DNA of 64,000 nt from Reticulitermes speratus (GCA_021186555.1 JAJKFL010000042.1:8353281-8417280), one strand, 5' to 3'; positions 21,861 through 33,379 are shown, counted from the stretch's first letter. Numbers and translations are program-made. Notes: generated from the sequence alone by a model not told the origin.

Positions 21861-22366
21861 CCTTTAAAATTTAAAGATCTTTACACGTGATATGCATAAT
21901 AAACCTTTCAGAAGTTAACATCAAACCCACATCACCGTCCTATTGTTTAAAATGAGAACAGTCTCTTATCATTCAGAGGGTAATAATTACAGAGTATAAT
22001 TAGTTACGTCTTGGTATTACCTTATAAACTAAGCCTCATCAAATCTGTATTGAGATTAATATTTTACGCATGTTACAGATTAATTAAGTTTATTACTGCT
22101 GAGCGCGTAAACACACAGATACGAGATCCATTTCCACCAGCACAGTTACATAGTGGTTTAATTTGTGTTGGGACTCTCACTGGAACGCCCACTTTCGGAG
22201 GTCATTTAACGCTGTATGCTGATTTAAATGAAGTCCATGCTCATTACCAACGCCTTCTGTAGAACTCAATATCACTATTTTTATATTGCTTTCACCGTGC
22301 ATTTTCACTTAGTATTCAGTTAACCAACAAATGCACAAACATAAGCTACTTTATAGTTTTTATTAA

Positions 22367-22580
22367 CCTTTTAAAGCCTAATGGCTACTTGATGCAACAA
22401 CAGTTTTAACATTCAAAAATTCTACATTCTACCCACACTGTATTTATATTACAACAAACACAGACTTTTGCCTTATATAAAATAAATTGATTTGTTTTTT
22501 TAACCGAGATGAAATGTGTTTACTGCGCGGTACGAACTGGTTCTTTAAAATGAAACAGTTTACGCTTCGCCTTTAAAGGG
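22367..22580. mobile_element. TTAA-MITE copy 1 (piggyBac-like)
   Basis: 214 bp with ends ccttttaaagcc and cctttaaaggg, inserted at TTAA (22363-22366 and 22581-22584). The intact opposite foldback arm reads tattaatatcg at this point, which proves the empty site and the TTAA duplication. TTAA targets are typical of piggyBac, and that assignment is inference. Confidence 0.8.
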
Positions 22581-22596
22581 TTAATATCGATGTATT

Positions 22597-22636
22597 CCCC
22601 TACACGTGTTTCGGTCCGTAGACCATCTTCAGGGGG
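22597..22636 (-). ncRNA. Hammerhead-like motif, FB2 left arm
   Basis: Helix I CCCC/GGGG, CTGAAGA, extra T, helix II GGTC/GACC with TACG loop, GAAAC, ACGT loop, GTA. Identical in sequence to the one in the right arm, on the opposite strand. Confidence 0.45.
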
Positions 22637-22708
22637 TAACAAGCTACTACACTTCACATGTGTTCTTCGGCAAATTAAACATGCGATGTGAAGTGTAGTA
22701 GCTTGTTA

Positions 22709-22748
22709 CCCCCTGAAGATGGTCTACGGACCGAAACACGTGTAGGGG
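22709..22748 (+). ncRNA. Hammerhead-like motif, FB2 right arm
   Basis: Helix I 22709-22712 with 22745-22748, CTGAAGA 22713-22719, helix II 22721-22724 with 22729-22732, GAAAC 22733-22737, predicted cleavage after A22744. Helix III is only two pairs (AC with GT) closed by ACGT. Confidence 0.45.
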
Positions 22749-22806
22749 AATACATCGATATTAATAAAAACTATCAAGTAGTTTATGTTTGTGCATTTGT
22801 TGTTTA

Positions 22807-23815
22807 CTGAATAATGAATATCAATTTATTCGATTAAATTTAGGCATCCCGGAAACCCAATCAGCGTCAGTGAGGGTTATATCGTTTTATGTTTTTGTAA
22901 AGTGCGATATGTTGCGCGGAACATACTTCTTAGCTACTTTCTTGTAACCCTTCACAGATCAAAATGCGTTACACGCATCAATTACAATTTATTTACGCAC
23001 TTTGGTTTGACTATTACACTCTTCTGGGAACTGCAGCGGTTTGCTAGTTTGGTACACTTGTACCAGCCTGTCAGAAGAACATGCTGCCTCCATTTTCAGG
23101 GTAGAACATTGACTCTTCTGTCCGGAAGACCGAGGCAGTTTGATCCTCCGAAAAGTCAATATGTGATTACCGAAATTTTCGACGTGACATTCCAGAAATC
23201 ATCATCTATGGTCAATGCCGTGTATTATTCATTCTCCATGTGTGCTACCTGTCCCGCCCATCACATCCTTTTTGAACTGGTCGACGTATTAATGTTTGTT
23301 GGAGATTACGCGTCATGAATGTCCTCATACGATGTTTCTCCGCCCTCCTGTTACTTCATACCATTTAGGCCCAAATAAATCTAACAATCACCTTATTCTC
23401 GAATTTCCTGTATATATTTTTATGGTCTTTGCGTAGGATGAGTTTCCAAGTTTGATCGACACGTAAAAGTTAGGACTCTGGTAATGTCTTATACTCTTTT
23501 ATACAGGGTGGATTTAAGACATTTATTGGCCGAGCGGAAAAATGAAATTTTGGTTCCTACCTACGGGAAGTCCTTAACTGACCATCCACAGAAAATTAAT
23601 GTAAGGATTTACACACGGTGTATATTTGATGCACAATTAGGAACATCCTACATTTCTTCCACCCCCCACCCCAAACTGTAGGATCCCTTACAGCCGCATG
23701 CTTTACCATAGCTGTAAATCGGTCCTTTTCTTATGTACCAAACGGGTGTGGACAAAACTTCGAACCGAACTGTAGCAAAACTCTTCCGAAATTTTATTTA
23801 TTCATAAGTGACTGA
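22807..23815. other. Mostly featureless; one G-type half-foldback
   Basis: Around 23040-23110 lies a decayed G-type arm (ttggtacacttgtaccag, then gcctccattttcagggtaga). Overlapping frames at 22902-23318 and 23484-23681 have no recognisable domain. Confidence 0.4.
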
Positions 23816-23817
23816 AG

Positions 23818-24112
23818 CGAGCCGGATTGCGTATTCGGTATAGAGACTAGGCTACTGGCTGGGCGGTCCGGGGCTCCATTCCCGTCAGGGGAAAATATTT
23901 TTCTAGTCTCCAGAACGCCTAGCACATCTCTGGGTCCCACCCAGCCTCCTATTCAGTAGGTACTACGTTCTTTCCCGGGGATAAAGCGACCGGGGCTTGA
24001 AGGTGATCACTCACCTCCATCTAGTGCCGAGGTTAAGAATGAATGGAGCTATACCTTTACCCCTTCTGTAGTCCTCCATGACCAGACGGGAAAACTTTAG
24101 TTTTACCATAAC
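23818..24112 (+). mobile_element. SINE-C copy 3
   Basis: Head ccggattgcgtattcggtat with tccattcccg at the B-box position, then gggtcccacccagcctcc, cccggggataaagcgacc, ccatctagtgccgaggtta. Good body match to copy 1. Confidence 0.8.
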
Positions 24113-24659
24113 TGACTAAAATGACGGTGTCTATACGTATTGGTTACTTGTGGGATGTAACGCCGTATAACTTGGTAGATGGGTACCATCTTTTCAGAGT
24201 AATCTGTTGCTTCCATCTTCAGGGTAACAGCTGTAATATTCATATGTCTCTTTACGTTTTAGTAACATAATAGGTTAAAAGAAAGTAGACCGAACCTAGA
24301 CGCTGGTATCATATTGGGTAAACACAGCGGTATGTTGCTTTTCCTGAGGATATGAGCGCTGCCCACTGACTTCCTGTGACATTGATACCTAATGAAGATT
24401 AACGAGAATGAAGACATCACTTCAATGGCATTGCAGCTCGCATATGATGAAGGCATCACTGTGTGTTTTGGCTAGACTCTGTCACAGTGTATTTTGCTAT
24501 TAAGTGTAATATGTTAGCTGAGGCAACAAGGGACATAATGTTATTGCAAAACCCTTCTTGAGAAGCTTGCGGTTCCCGCGTAATGAAGGAATTCCCCTCT
24601 TCTTATAGAAAGCAAATAGTCTATCGTATTGTTTCAGGTCCTCAAAGGGGTGACGGTAT

Positions 24660-24955
24660 TACTATTCTAGCTGTGATGTCGTGTAATTTGGTAGTATATA
24701 GGTTTTAACGTTTCGTACGAATTTTCGGCCTCCATCTTCAGGGTGGAATAATAAGTGCTGCTGAGAAAGACAGTTTATAATATAAACAGTTGGTTCGCTC
24801 TCTATCCCAATCGTACGTATTTTCAGGTATCATTAAACGGTTTGTCCCAATTCGTCTTAACCTTTTATCCTGTAGATGGAGGCAGCAGGTTTGCCCGAAG
24901 TGTTGACAGCTGTGTACCAAACCACAACTCATCGCATCTCAGAAGACATTGTTCC
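24660..24955. repeat. G-type foldback, decayed
   Basis: Left arm gctgtgatgtcgtgtaattt is mirrored by ccaaaccacaactcatcgca on the right. Both arms carry cctccatcttcagggt or its complement, the hairpin region of the hammerhead-like family. A single related arm lies at 24130-24240. Confidence 0.55.
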
Positions 24956-24959
24956 TTTT

Positions 24960-26150
24960 CTACCGCATTCGTAAGAGCGGCTAGTGTCCACAAGCACTGT
25001 TTGATATTCAAATGTCGTGGCTTTTTATGGTGACCAGATTTTAGCCCTCACACCAAGCGGCCATGCTGTAATAATACGCCATGTCGGCTCTCCGTAATTG
25101 CTTATTCAATACATTAGCATTATCCTACGTACGTGAAGTCCGTCTGCAGCATCTGCAGTGCCTAGATAACAGAGTCACTTGGCGTGTCCGAAGCTCGCAT
25201 GTTCACTCTCTTCTGTTTCCGGATAACAACCGTTAAAAGTTTCTTTGTGGCTTTCCTTGGTCCTTTCCTGGCACATTGCGGGGCAGTACTCTTTATTGTA
25301 TCATGACCATTTCAAGTCGCATCCTTTCCAATCCCTTGTTAATCTGTCACCCTAATACTTGCCTCTGTATTAACCGAGGCAGTGTGTCGTTAAACACGCC
25401 GCAAATATGCAAGTTTTGAGGTTATCACAGGACTGTAACTCAGAATATCTTTGTTTTGGAATATGACGCCATGTCGCTGCATAAGTGGTTTTGGACGTTT
25501 CGAAGGAACCTTTGCCGTACTCTTCAAAGATTTGGTGGTTTAAACGCCTTGATAAGAGTATTACGTTTTTTTTTCGAAACGTCGGAACCACTTACCCATC
25601 GATCCGCATTAAATTCCAGAAGAACGGAATCCTCAAACCATAAATAAGCAAATATGTAATCAAAATATACACGATACGATTTCTTATAAAACAGCACACA
25701 ATTTTGTGAAGTGTTTTTAAAGCCGTTTTCTGTGCGTTATGAATTTGCTTATATTAGGTGTATCGTGACGGAGAGATCTGTAGGGGAGGACTGAATTCTC
25801 ACGCAATATTCTCCTTCTCACTGTCCTATTAATAGTTCCTTATAATTGGTTTTAAACACGTGTTACGGGGTGGCAGTTACGGCAGGAGCAAAGTCAATGT
25901 GCCTTCATATATAACCACGGACGTTATATGCAGCCCAGACTAACTTTGTTGTTGTTAGGCTCTGTCAAGTTTCTACATAAACGCGACAACGTGTAATCTT
26001 ACACCAAGTTACCTTCCGTGTGCACAAAAACTAGCACCATAATTGTCAACTTGGAGCATATTTGTCCAGTCTTGAAAGTCTTATCAGCGTGTTCCACCGA
26101 AACGTCGGTGTTTACCATGAAGGCCTGATTACTTAAATCGAAAATAATAC
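24960..26150. other. No recognisable feature
   Basis: Two cgaaacgtcgg patches (25577 and 26098) resemble the 3' half of the G-type hairpin but lack arms. No coding signal. Confidence 0.35.
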
Positions 26151-26154
26151 TGTA

Positions 26155-26515
26155 TAATGAACAGCTTCATTATCTGTACTTCTCACCAAATATTATTTAG
26201 GGTGATCAAATCAAGATGAATGGGATGGGCTAGACATATGGCACGCATGGTGGAGAGGAGAGGTGCATGCAGGGTTTTGATCTGGAAACCTGAGGGAAAG
26301 AGACCACCTGGGAGACCTAGACTTAGATGGGAGTTTAATATTAAAACGGAACTTTAAGAAATATGATAGGATCGTTAACTGGATTGATCTAATCAAGATA
26401 GGTACAAGTGACGGGCTTTTGTGAAGAAGGTGGTGAACCTCGCGGGAAATGTCTTGAATAGGTAAGAAACTATTAGCTTCTCAAGAAGGATTCTACTTCA
26501 TGGAGTTAGTTTAGT
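26155..26515 (+). pseudogene. LINE-W copy 8, 3' end
   Basis: Reads ARHMARMVERRGACRVLIWKP and then GKRPPGRPRLRWEFNIKTEL before stops, followed by the 3' block (agcttctcaagaaggattct). The clearest view of the LINE-W C-terminal region in the window. Confidence 0.85.
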
Positions 26516-26534
26516 GGAAGTAGGTTGGGTTGTG

Positions 26535-26770
26535 AGCCTGGATAGCGTAGTCGGCATAGTAATGGCTACGACCTTGAAAACCGGGGATTCGTGGTTTGAT
26601 TCCCGGTAAGTGCAGGAGTTATTTATCTCATCCATAGCATCGAGATCGGCCTTTGACCCGCATGTTCTTTTATTCAAGGGGCATCAGGGATCTTTCCAGC
26701 GGGGGTAAGACGGCCGGTGGGTGAACCTGGTCACTCATTTCCTTCTACTGCATAGGTAAAGAATACATGA
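26535..26770 (+). mobile_element. SINE-C copy 4
   Basis: Head gatagcgtagtcggcatagt and B box tggtttgattcccgg, with a diverged body (gggggtaagacggccggtgg). The 3' block is shortened. Confidence 0.75.
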
Positions 26771-26790
26771 AACTGTAGCAATGGACAAGT

Positions 26791-27440
26791 TTCTACTAAT
26801 TTCAGTTTTTCTCAGAACGACTTGTGTCTTCCTTTTCTTTGCTATCTAGCATAATATTATGCAACATACTTACATCTACGTCATGGAAGATTTATCTTCC
26901 CTTCAGATTTTTATACTAACTTTTTGCGCGTCCATTCTTTCTACATGCACCATCCAACTCATCCTTCAAGACGCAACTAGCAGTCAGCTTGGCTGTTCGG
27001 AAGAGAGAGGTTTGTGCAGTGTTAGCGAATTAAATCCACGTGCTTGTGGAATTGAAATGCGGCTAGTAACAGTAATTCATTTAGAAGTTACCCACCTCAC
27101 AAGTTACATTCTGCAAAGTTAGCACTATTTTAATTAATACATTACTCTTATTTTATACGTCCATTGCTGAGAGTGAAAGCGACACTTCGTAATGCGCTGG
27201 ATCGTCTGATTAAAAACGGGAAGCATACACTTAACGTGCATTGTATTTTCCTGCACACTAAATCTTTACAATAACATAAGATGTCTGTCTGTGGCAGCAA
27301 TAACGTATCAGAATATAAAGTTACGAGCTTTAAATTTTGGCAGTAGTTTTAGGATACATGTGGGGTGTGACGTACCAAATATAATCATAATCGGTCCATG
27401 GAATTAGAGCCGCCAAGGGGTTTCTCTGGCATGAAATGAT
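26791..27440. other. No recognisable feature
   Basis: An 87-residue frame at 26859-27122 has no motif and no codon pattern that would suggest an exon. Confidence 0.4.
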
Positions 27441-27447
27441 GGATTAA

Positions 27448-27750
27448 CAAAAAATTAAGTCAAAATCCGTCCAGACACAACTAAATTATATTTGTTTTAT
27501 AAACTCTATGTTTCTACCTATCTCAGGTCATCCTCAGGTTCACAATTGGTCTTTAAAACGTTTTGAAGAAGATATATATATATGTTATGTATACATTATG
27601 TATACTTACGTAATTTGTATCTCTTCCTGAATGTGCTTTAAAAACTAATTGTGAACCTGAGAAAGAACTGAGATAGTTCGAAACATGTAGTTCTGTATAA
27701 TAAATAGAATATATTTATGTTTGGACAGATTTGGACTTAATATTTTGTTC
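27448..27750. repeat. Foldback element FB3
   Basis: Arms of about 110 bp (27448-27560 and 27636-27750), diverged more than FB2 or FB4. Both contain the cacaattggt/actaattgtg block and a hammerhead-like hairpin. The centre is a TA-rich simple repeat (27570-27600). Confidence 0.7.
27653..27693 (+). ncRNA. Decayed hammerhead-like motif, FB3
   Basis: Helix I GAAC/GTTC and helix II GAAC/GTTC pair, and GAAAC is intact, but the first core box is CTGAGAA (G8 lost). The opposite arm (27503-27543, minus) has an intact CTGAGGA but a weaker helix I. Confidence 0.3.
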
Positions 27751-28260
27751 TTGACAGCACAACTGGGTGAAATTCTTTAAAATTGATAGGTTAAATTTTG
27801 AGTTAAGGAAAGTAGCTCAGTTCCCTCCATTATCTTGTAGCTCTCTGTTCATACTTATTTTTTAAATTTGTTATAGAAAGCTTTTACCAAAGGTTGTGGT
27901 GGTGTAACTCAGATGGTCAGCCATATTGACCAATAATAACTTATGGCGTACTTTACTGAAGACCATAATTCAACGTAAAGGCCGGAATGCAGCTTAATAA
28001 ACTTCAAGTAATCCATTAGGAACTTTGTTTATCACATTATACTTTTGCAGTCCTATTACTGTATTGAGTCATATAATGGCTTTTGATCGTGGTGAAACCA
28101 ATAATTTGTTGACAATCGCACAATAACTGCTACTTTTTACATCTTACCCGATTCCCTGAAGTTTGAAGTGCCTATCAAGAGCCACACCTAACAGTCGGTG
28201 TGTTTGAGGGTGTGTCGGACATGGCTGTTATGCTGCATGCTACAGCAAGTAATCTGATAG
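27751..28260. other. No recognisable feature
   Basis: Nothing shared or coding recognised. Confidence 0.4.
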
Positions 28261-28264
28261 AATC

Positions 28265-28365
28265 GTACCGACGTTTCGGCGGAAACGTCTACCTCCATCA
28301 TTAGAGTGGATGGTCGAGATGGAGGCAGCTTATTCCTCTGAAACTTCGGTACAATTTTACCAGAC
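28265..28365. repeat. G-type foldback, short
   Basis: gtaccgacgtttc on the left mirrors gaaacttcggtac on the right. Both halves contain the ggaggca hairpin side. On the minus strand GAAACGTCGGTAC follows a 5-bp helix II, with CTAATGA as the first core box. Confidence 0.5.
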
Positions 28366-28494
28366 TACGTGGCTTCAAATTCCGAGAAACAGCGGACCTT
28401 TCTATTCACCTCCACGGTCCCGTAAAATCTCACAAGTTTCTTTGTAATCTATTACCGTCTTACTTCAAATGTTTTGTAGTCTAACCTGCTTTAC

Positions 28495-28776
28495 GGCCGT
28501 GTCATGGCTCAGGCCGTCAGTCTCCAGCCTCTCACCTCTGAGGCCCGGGATCGATCCCGGGTCAGTCCATGTGGGATTTGTGGTGGACAAAGTGGCACTG
28601 GGACAGGGTTTTCCCCGAGTACTTCTGTTTTACCCTCTCAATTTCATTCCACCGGTACTCCTTTACACGGAAAAACGGAAAAAACTACTCATCTTTATCA
28701 TCACAGGGTTGCACAATAAGCCTCAAAGCTGCGGTGCGTCCGTGGCATCTGCTGCGGGGCCCTTCACCACACAAAG
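28495..28776 (+). mobile_element. SINE-I copy 3
   Basis: tRNA-like head with A box tggctcaggccg and B box gggatcgatccc, body gtccatgtgggatttgtgg and ccccgagtacttctg, 3' block ctgcggtgcgtccgtggc. Exact 12-bp target duplication aacctgctttac at 28483-28494 and 28777-28788. Overlapping frames of 113, 91 and 81 residues are translations of this element. Confidence 0.92.
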
Positions 28777-29112
28777 AACCTGCTTTACAGTCAGTCACCA
28801 TCTCCCCTAATCGACAGTCCCTAATTGTAAATGTTTCGGTATAAGAGTGCTCATGACTAAGGAGCGTGTAGTTAGAATTACCCACAAGAGGGCAGTCGTT
28901 GCATTTAATCGTCTGAAGCCTGAAGTGCATTTAAATAGTATTTAAAGTTCAGTTTATACCTCACACTCACAGTAAACACACAGTCTCTCTATTACGAAGA
29001 CAAAACCCATTAACATTTCTGAAATAAATAATAGCTCAATATCTCACTAACAACTAAATGTACTTTATTTAAAAAAAAAACAATATAAGGTTTCTTAAAA
29101 TCGTCTAAAAAG

Positions 29113-29155
29113 CCCCTACATATGTTTCGGTTTCTAGAAAACCATCATCAGGGGG
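29113..29155 (-). ncRNA. Hammerhead-like motif, FB4 left arm
   Basis: Helix I CCCC/GGGG, CTGATGA, extra T, helix II GGTTT/AAACC, GAAAC, ATAT loop, GTA. Confidence 0.45.
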
Positions 29156-29284
29156 ATCACATAATTGCACTTTTTCAAATTACGTCCATGCTTTCGTCTA
29201 TCAGCACCAGCAGTGCAGTTCACCACTTGCTGATGCTGATAGACGAAGGCATGGACGTAATTTGAAAAAGTGCAATTATGTGAC

Positions 29285-29327
29285 CCCCCTGATGATGGTT
29301 TTCTAGAAACCGAAACATGTGTAGGGG
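29285..29327 (+). ncRNA. Hammerhead-like motif, FB4 right arm
   Basis: CTGATGA at 29289-29295, helix II 29297-29301 with 29307-29311, GAAAC 29312-29316, ATGT loop, GT, predicted cleavage after A29323, helix I partner GGGG at 29324-29327. Confidence 0.45.
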
Positions 29328-29874
29328 CTTTTTAGACGATTTTAGGAAACCTTTTATTGTTTTTTTTAAATATTGTGCATTTAGTTGGTAGTGAGATATT
29401 GATTAGTGAAAATGCACGGTGAACCTAGAATAAAATTTTTTAAATAATTGCTATTTATATGAAATCATAGCAAAAAACTTGTATATAGTCTGTGACCATG
29501 TTGAGAGTTTTATAATGTTAAATCAGGTGGTATATATGGTAATTGCTCTGCTTTAAACGAAAAAAAAAAAACATTTTTTGTTGACTGTCTTCATGTATGT
29601 AATTTTAGACAATCGCACAAAATTCCAGCAAAAGTCACCGTCTTCAACTCATAAATCCAAAGTCTACGTTTTTCTGCCTCGTGAGAAGTTTTGCACATTG
29701 CAGGGAAAATATCCCATGCGATGGACAGTGGGTCAATTAGCGGCCGCCATTACACACAGACGTTGTCTCGCCCCCTAATGCGTGTAGAAAGGAAATATTA
29801 CTACAAGTCGTACTACCCTTTTCTTCTGTTCTCATTTCAATTTGACGCTGTTCATTCTGTTGTGTACACAGAAC

Positions 29875-30510
29875 TACACAAATAACACTACGTATTCCGT
29901 CTGACACAACATTTATTTATCATTATTTTATCAAACCCAACATGTTACGATCAGGCCGATCATCGTCAGCTGTTTAATATAGTTTTCTCTGGCGCACAGC
30001 CGCGTCAATTCGTTTGAATACAACGTTTCGGGGACTAGCTCCGTCCCCATCCTCAGGCAAAAATCAGTTTTACCTGAGGATGGGGACGGAGCTAGTCCCC
30101 GAAACGTTGTATTCAAACGAATTGACGCGGCTGTGCGCCCGAGAAAACTATATTGAATCATGTCGCCGCGAAAGTTTTAAAACTTATGTCATCTGTTTAT
30201 TTTATACAAAACCTTAAAACTCGAGGTACAAATGTAAATTTCTTTGCGAGATTTCACAAATTATATACAATATAAATTACACCATTTGTGTTAAACGACA
30301 CAACACCAAGTATTACAATTCGATTGTAATTCATATTTTATGTCCTTTTTGACATTCGTAAAAATTTACATTTGTACCTTGAGTTTTAAGTTTTTCTATA
30401 AAATAAACACCTGATGGTGATTGGCTTGATCGAAACATGTATTGTTTGAGATAATAATAATAATAATAAATAAAGGTTGTGTCAGACGGAATACGTAGTG
30501 CTATTTGTGT
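29875..30510. repeat. Foldback element FB5, palindrome within a palindrome
   Basis: Outer inverted ends cactacgtattccgtctgac (29887 and, inverted, 30482). An inner palindrome with arms 29974-30058 and 30070-30156 contains gcggctgtgcgc and ctgaggatgggga. The outer terminus matches that of FB6 (ttccgtctgacaca). Confidence 0.8.
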
Positions 30511-30512
30511 TC

Positions 30513-30916
30513 CCATTTCATTACTTCCGGGAGCTCCTCCATTGACTTCAAATTGTATTTTCTGCAGCTTGCAAATATAACGAACTGTTCTTGGTAACGG
30601 TGCCTCAAGCTGCTAGAGGCATATAAGTGGACTTAATAAAAATACAGCACTGAAAAAACTAAACTTCAGTAGGACAGTTTCATGGGAATGTAAGCACTGT
30701 CTTTTATTTCTGTCTTGTTATATTTTTCTGACATTCTTTCTCTATCATCTTCTATTTCTGCGATGTCTGGATAGATACTTATATACTGCTCCTTAGATTT
30801 AATAAACTCGTCTTCTAACAGTATTTTAGAAAAATATATTTGACTTTTATAATAAACAGGATGGATTTTATTCATTGAAAGATTTTATTTATCCATATAA
30901 GTAAAACACTCCGGAG
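30513..30916. other. No recognisable feature
   Basis: A 69-residue lysine/glutamate-rich frame on the minus strand (30666-30875) looks superficially protein-like, but it lies in AT-rich DNA with no homologue I recognise. Confidence 0.35.
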
Positions 30917-31146
30917 AAGGTAAAAAGTTACATTTGTCTCTATCCACGCCATGAAGGCGTATGGGAGAAGTGGAAGTATGGCTGCACTCATTCTTGATGG
31001 AAATGAGTGGTGAAATTCACGTTCCGGCTGCTTTACCCCTGGGGAAGGAACCTCAGTGTAACACTGAGTAAGAGGATGGTAGGCCCCAGAGCCAGTCTGG
31101 GCGTTTCGAAGAATATAAAAATGTCTTGCGTTTGCCGGGAATTGAA
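30917..31146 (-). mobile_element. SINE-C copy 5
   Basis: Reverse copy. The plus strand shows ccacgccatgaaggcgtatg, ggctgctttacccctgggg and ggccccagagccagtctggg, ending near the B-box complement gccgggaattgaac. Confidence 0.7.
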
Positions 31147-31206
31147 CACTTCAAAATTCCATGCAGACTTAATTAACTTTATATTGTGCATTCCGTGCGG
31201 CGTTTT

Positions 31207-31443
31207 TAACCTGAGGGAAAGAGACCACTAGCAATAACTAGGCGTAGATGGGAGGGTAATACTAAATTGGGTCTTCAGAAGAAGTTCGATTGGGTGGGGG
31301 GGACATGGACTCAATTGTTCTGACTCAGTATAGGGACAGGTGGCGGGCTCTTGTGAATGCTGTAATGAACTTGCGGATTCCATAAAATGCGGGGAATATC
31401 TTGACTAACTGAGGAACTGTTAGCTTCTCAAGAAGGACTCTGC
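31207..31443 (+). pseudogene. LINE-W copy 9, 3' end
   Basis: Contains ctgagggaaagagaccacta, gtggcgggctcttgtgaatg and ataaaatgcggggaatatct, then agcttctcaagaaggactct. A small reverse fragment of the same family lies at 31853-31905. Confidence 0.75.
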
Positions 31444-31905
31444 TTTAGCGTGGCCCATACGGTTGATCATAAGCCATGGTCGGTGGCACGAAGGTTTAGA
31501 ACAGTAAAAGATGAACTTAAAATTTTTATAAGGGCAGAAACTTTTATCAGTTGTACAAACTGGCTAATAAAATCATCTCCACAAATACTCTGTCCTTCGC
31601 AATGGATTGCGTTTGTGTAAGCTACGTCATGCGTAGCGCAGAGTCCTACTGCAAGTGACAGCTTCCAACACTGTCAGCGTGTCGCAGATTATTTATCCGC
31701 TATGCTGATGTTCCCATTTCTTGCGCGTTACGCACAGACCGACGCACATGGCTCCGTGTCTTCTCGCAGGCGACCAAACCAAATTTTTCTTTCTCATATC
31801 AGGGCTGCGTTTAGGCCGAAGTGTGGAACGAACGATCATTTTTCACAAAACCTGCCTCTTAACTGTCATCCTGAGCCAGATGAATCCAATCCACATAATC
31901 TTATC

Positions 31906-32575
31906 CTATATTAAAACTTTTAATAATGATGTAAGAGAATAAAGTAGTTGGGGGTGGCGGCGACGGGCACTATATTTATTTCAGGGAAAATAAAATATTC
32001 TAGGTCTAAATTTTGGGTCAGATCCCGCTCGTCCTTCTGGTAAAGGTAGGGGTAATTCTTTGGGAAATAAGGAAGGTGAAGCGATTGAAGTGGGCTGTTT
32101 TGAGGATAGAGTAGAGGAAAGAAGTTGAGGAACACTTTTTTGGGGATGAAATTTTTATATTTGCATCGGGCGGTCTGCAGTAGGGCGGGGTGATAAATAT
32201 TAAGAGGGCTGCATTTGGAACGAATTGAGACTTTAACGCTAGGATTTTGGCATTAAAATTTAAGTAAAGTCTTTAGCTCGCCACATTTTTATTTATAAAT
32301 CATTTCTTCTTCACAATGAACAATTTTCCTCCTAATTCAGCAGACCAGCTTGCTAATGATGTTTAGGAAAACAATCACAGTTTGTTCTGAGAATCCCAAC
32401 TAACCCACAAATATGCTACACTCCTTCGGGAAAAGGCGGAGTTTCTGAATGTTCAAGGATGTGTTACGCAGGTAATTCACTGTGCTTTGAATAGTTCAAT
32501 GCCTCCACTTGCTAGCTTCTTATAAACTTATATCGTCGTAAGTACAAAGGTAAACCATGCAGTACAATTAACATC
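31906..32575. other. No recognisable feature
   Basis: Nothing shared or coding recognised. Confidence 0.4.
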
Positions 32576-32581
32576 ACTTTT

Positions 32582-32871
32582 GGGCCGTGCCATGGCTGAG
32601 GCGGTTAGTCGCCGGACTCTCGCCGCGGAGGCCCGGGTTCGATCCCTGGATCTGTAAATTTGGGATTTGTGGTGGACAAAGTAGCACTGGAACAGGTTTA
32701 TCTCCGAGTACTTCGGTTATCCCCTGTCAATTTCATTCCACCGGTGTTCCATTAAAATGAAAAACAAAGAAACCTCATCATCATCTTCATCATCTTCCTT
32801 ATAGGGCTGCACAATAAGCCTTCAAGGCTGCGGTGCGTCCGTAGCATCTGTTGCGGGGCCCTTCAAAAAAA
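32582..32871 (+). mobile_element. SINE-I copy 4
   Basis: Head with B box gggttcgatccc and the full family body, ending gttgcggggcccttc. A 7-bp direct repeat cactttt flanks it (32575-32581 and 32872-32878). A short (atc)n run replaces part of the 3' body. Confidence 0.85.
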
Positions 32872-33379
32872 CACTTTTTATTTAAACCTAGTTGCCCCAG
32901 CACGTTTTGAATCTAAAGTTCTTTACCAAGGGCTTCTTGCTACATATCTGTTGATGTTACAACATGCTGTGATGCGCGGTAGTCAAAATCTGCGTTTGAC
33001 CTAAACTGCTGTTATTTGCTATAATCTTAAACTGTGACAACAACCAAAATTTGGATCAACCTTTTAGTACTAGAAGGATAAGAGTCTACAGGGAAGACAG
33101 GCCTAGTACTAAAGGCCTTCACTTAACAGGAACATTACGTATACACATCAGCCCGGGCAATTAGCTACACAATTCAGCTAAGTACTGTTATTATGTCGTT
33201 GTAAGCTATATGACAAGTGACAAATACTATAGCGAAGACTGATATGCCTACTGCATGTGTGTGTTACTCTTTGAAGACTTCAGTTAATCTATTTTACATA
33301 TAAAGATTTAGTCCGTACCTCACAGAGAATAAAGTGGCTTCCAGTATAAAGACCAATCAGTTAATGCAAGATGGGGAAA

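Larger units (their letters stand above)
22327..22806. repeat. Foldback element FB2 with internal TTAA-MITE
   Basis: Inverted arms: left 22327-22366 continuing at 22585-22660, right 22685-22806. They are almost identical over their inner 80 bp, with a 24-nt centre. The left arm is interrupted by a TTAA-flanked MITE that the right arm lacks. Each arm holds a hammerhead-like motif. Confidence 0.85.
29037..29401. repeat. Foldback element FB4, near-perfect palindrome
   Basis: Arms of about 170 bp (29037-29212 and 29228-29401) with a loop of about 15 nt. The outer block ctcactaacaactaaatg matches catttagttggtagtgag. Each arm contains a hammerhead-like motif. The high arm identity suggests a recent origin or ongoing gene conversion. 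Confidence 0.9.

Noticed and set aside
28469-28930. Overlapping frames of 113, 71, 91 and 81 residues
   Set aside because: All lie inside a SINE-I copy defined by an exact 12-bp duplication.
30014-30156. Inner FB5 hairpins as active hammerheads
   Set aside because: Core and helix II are good, but helix I strands do not pair on either side, so they are counted only as structural relatives.
30666-30875. 69-residue charged frame that looks protein-like
   Set aside because: AT-rich codons give Lys/Ile/Tyr bias by chance; no splice context, domain or second copy.
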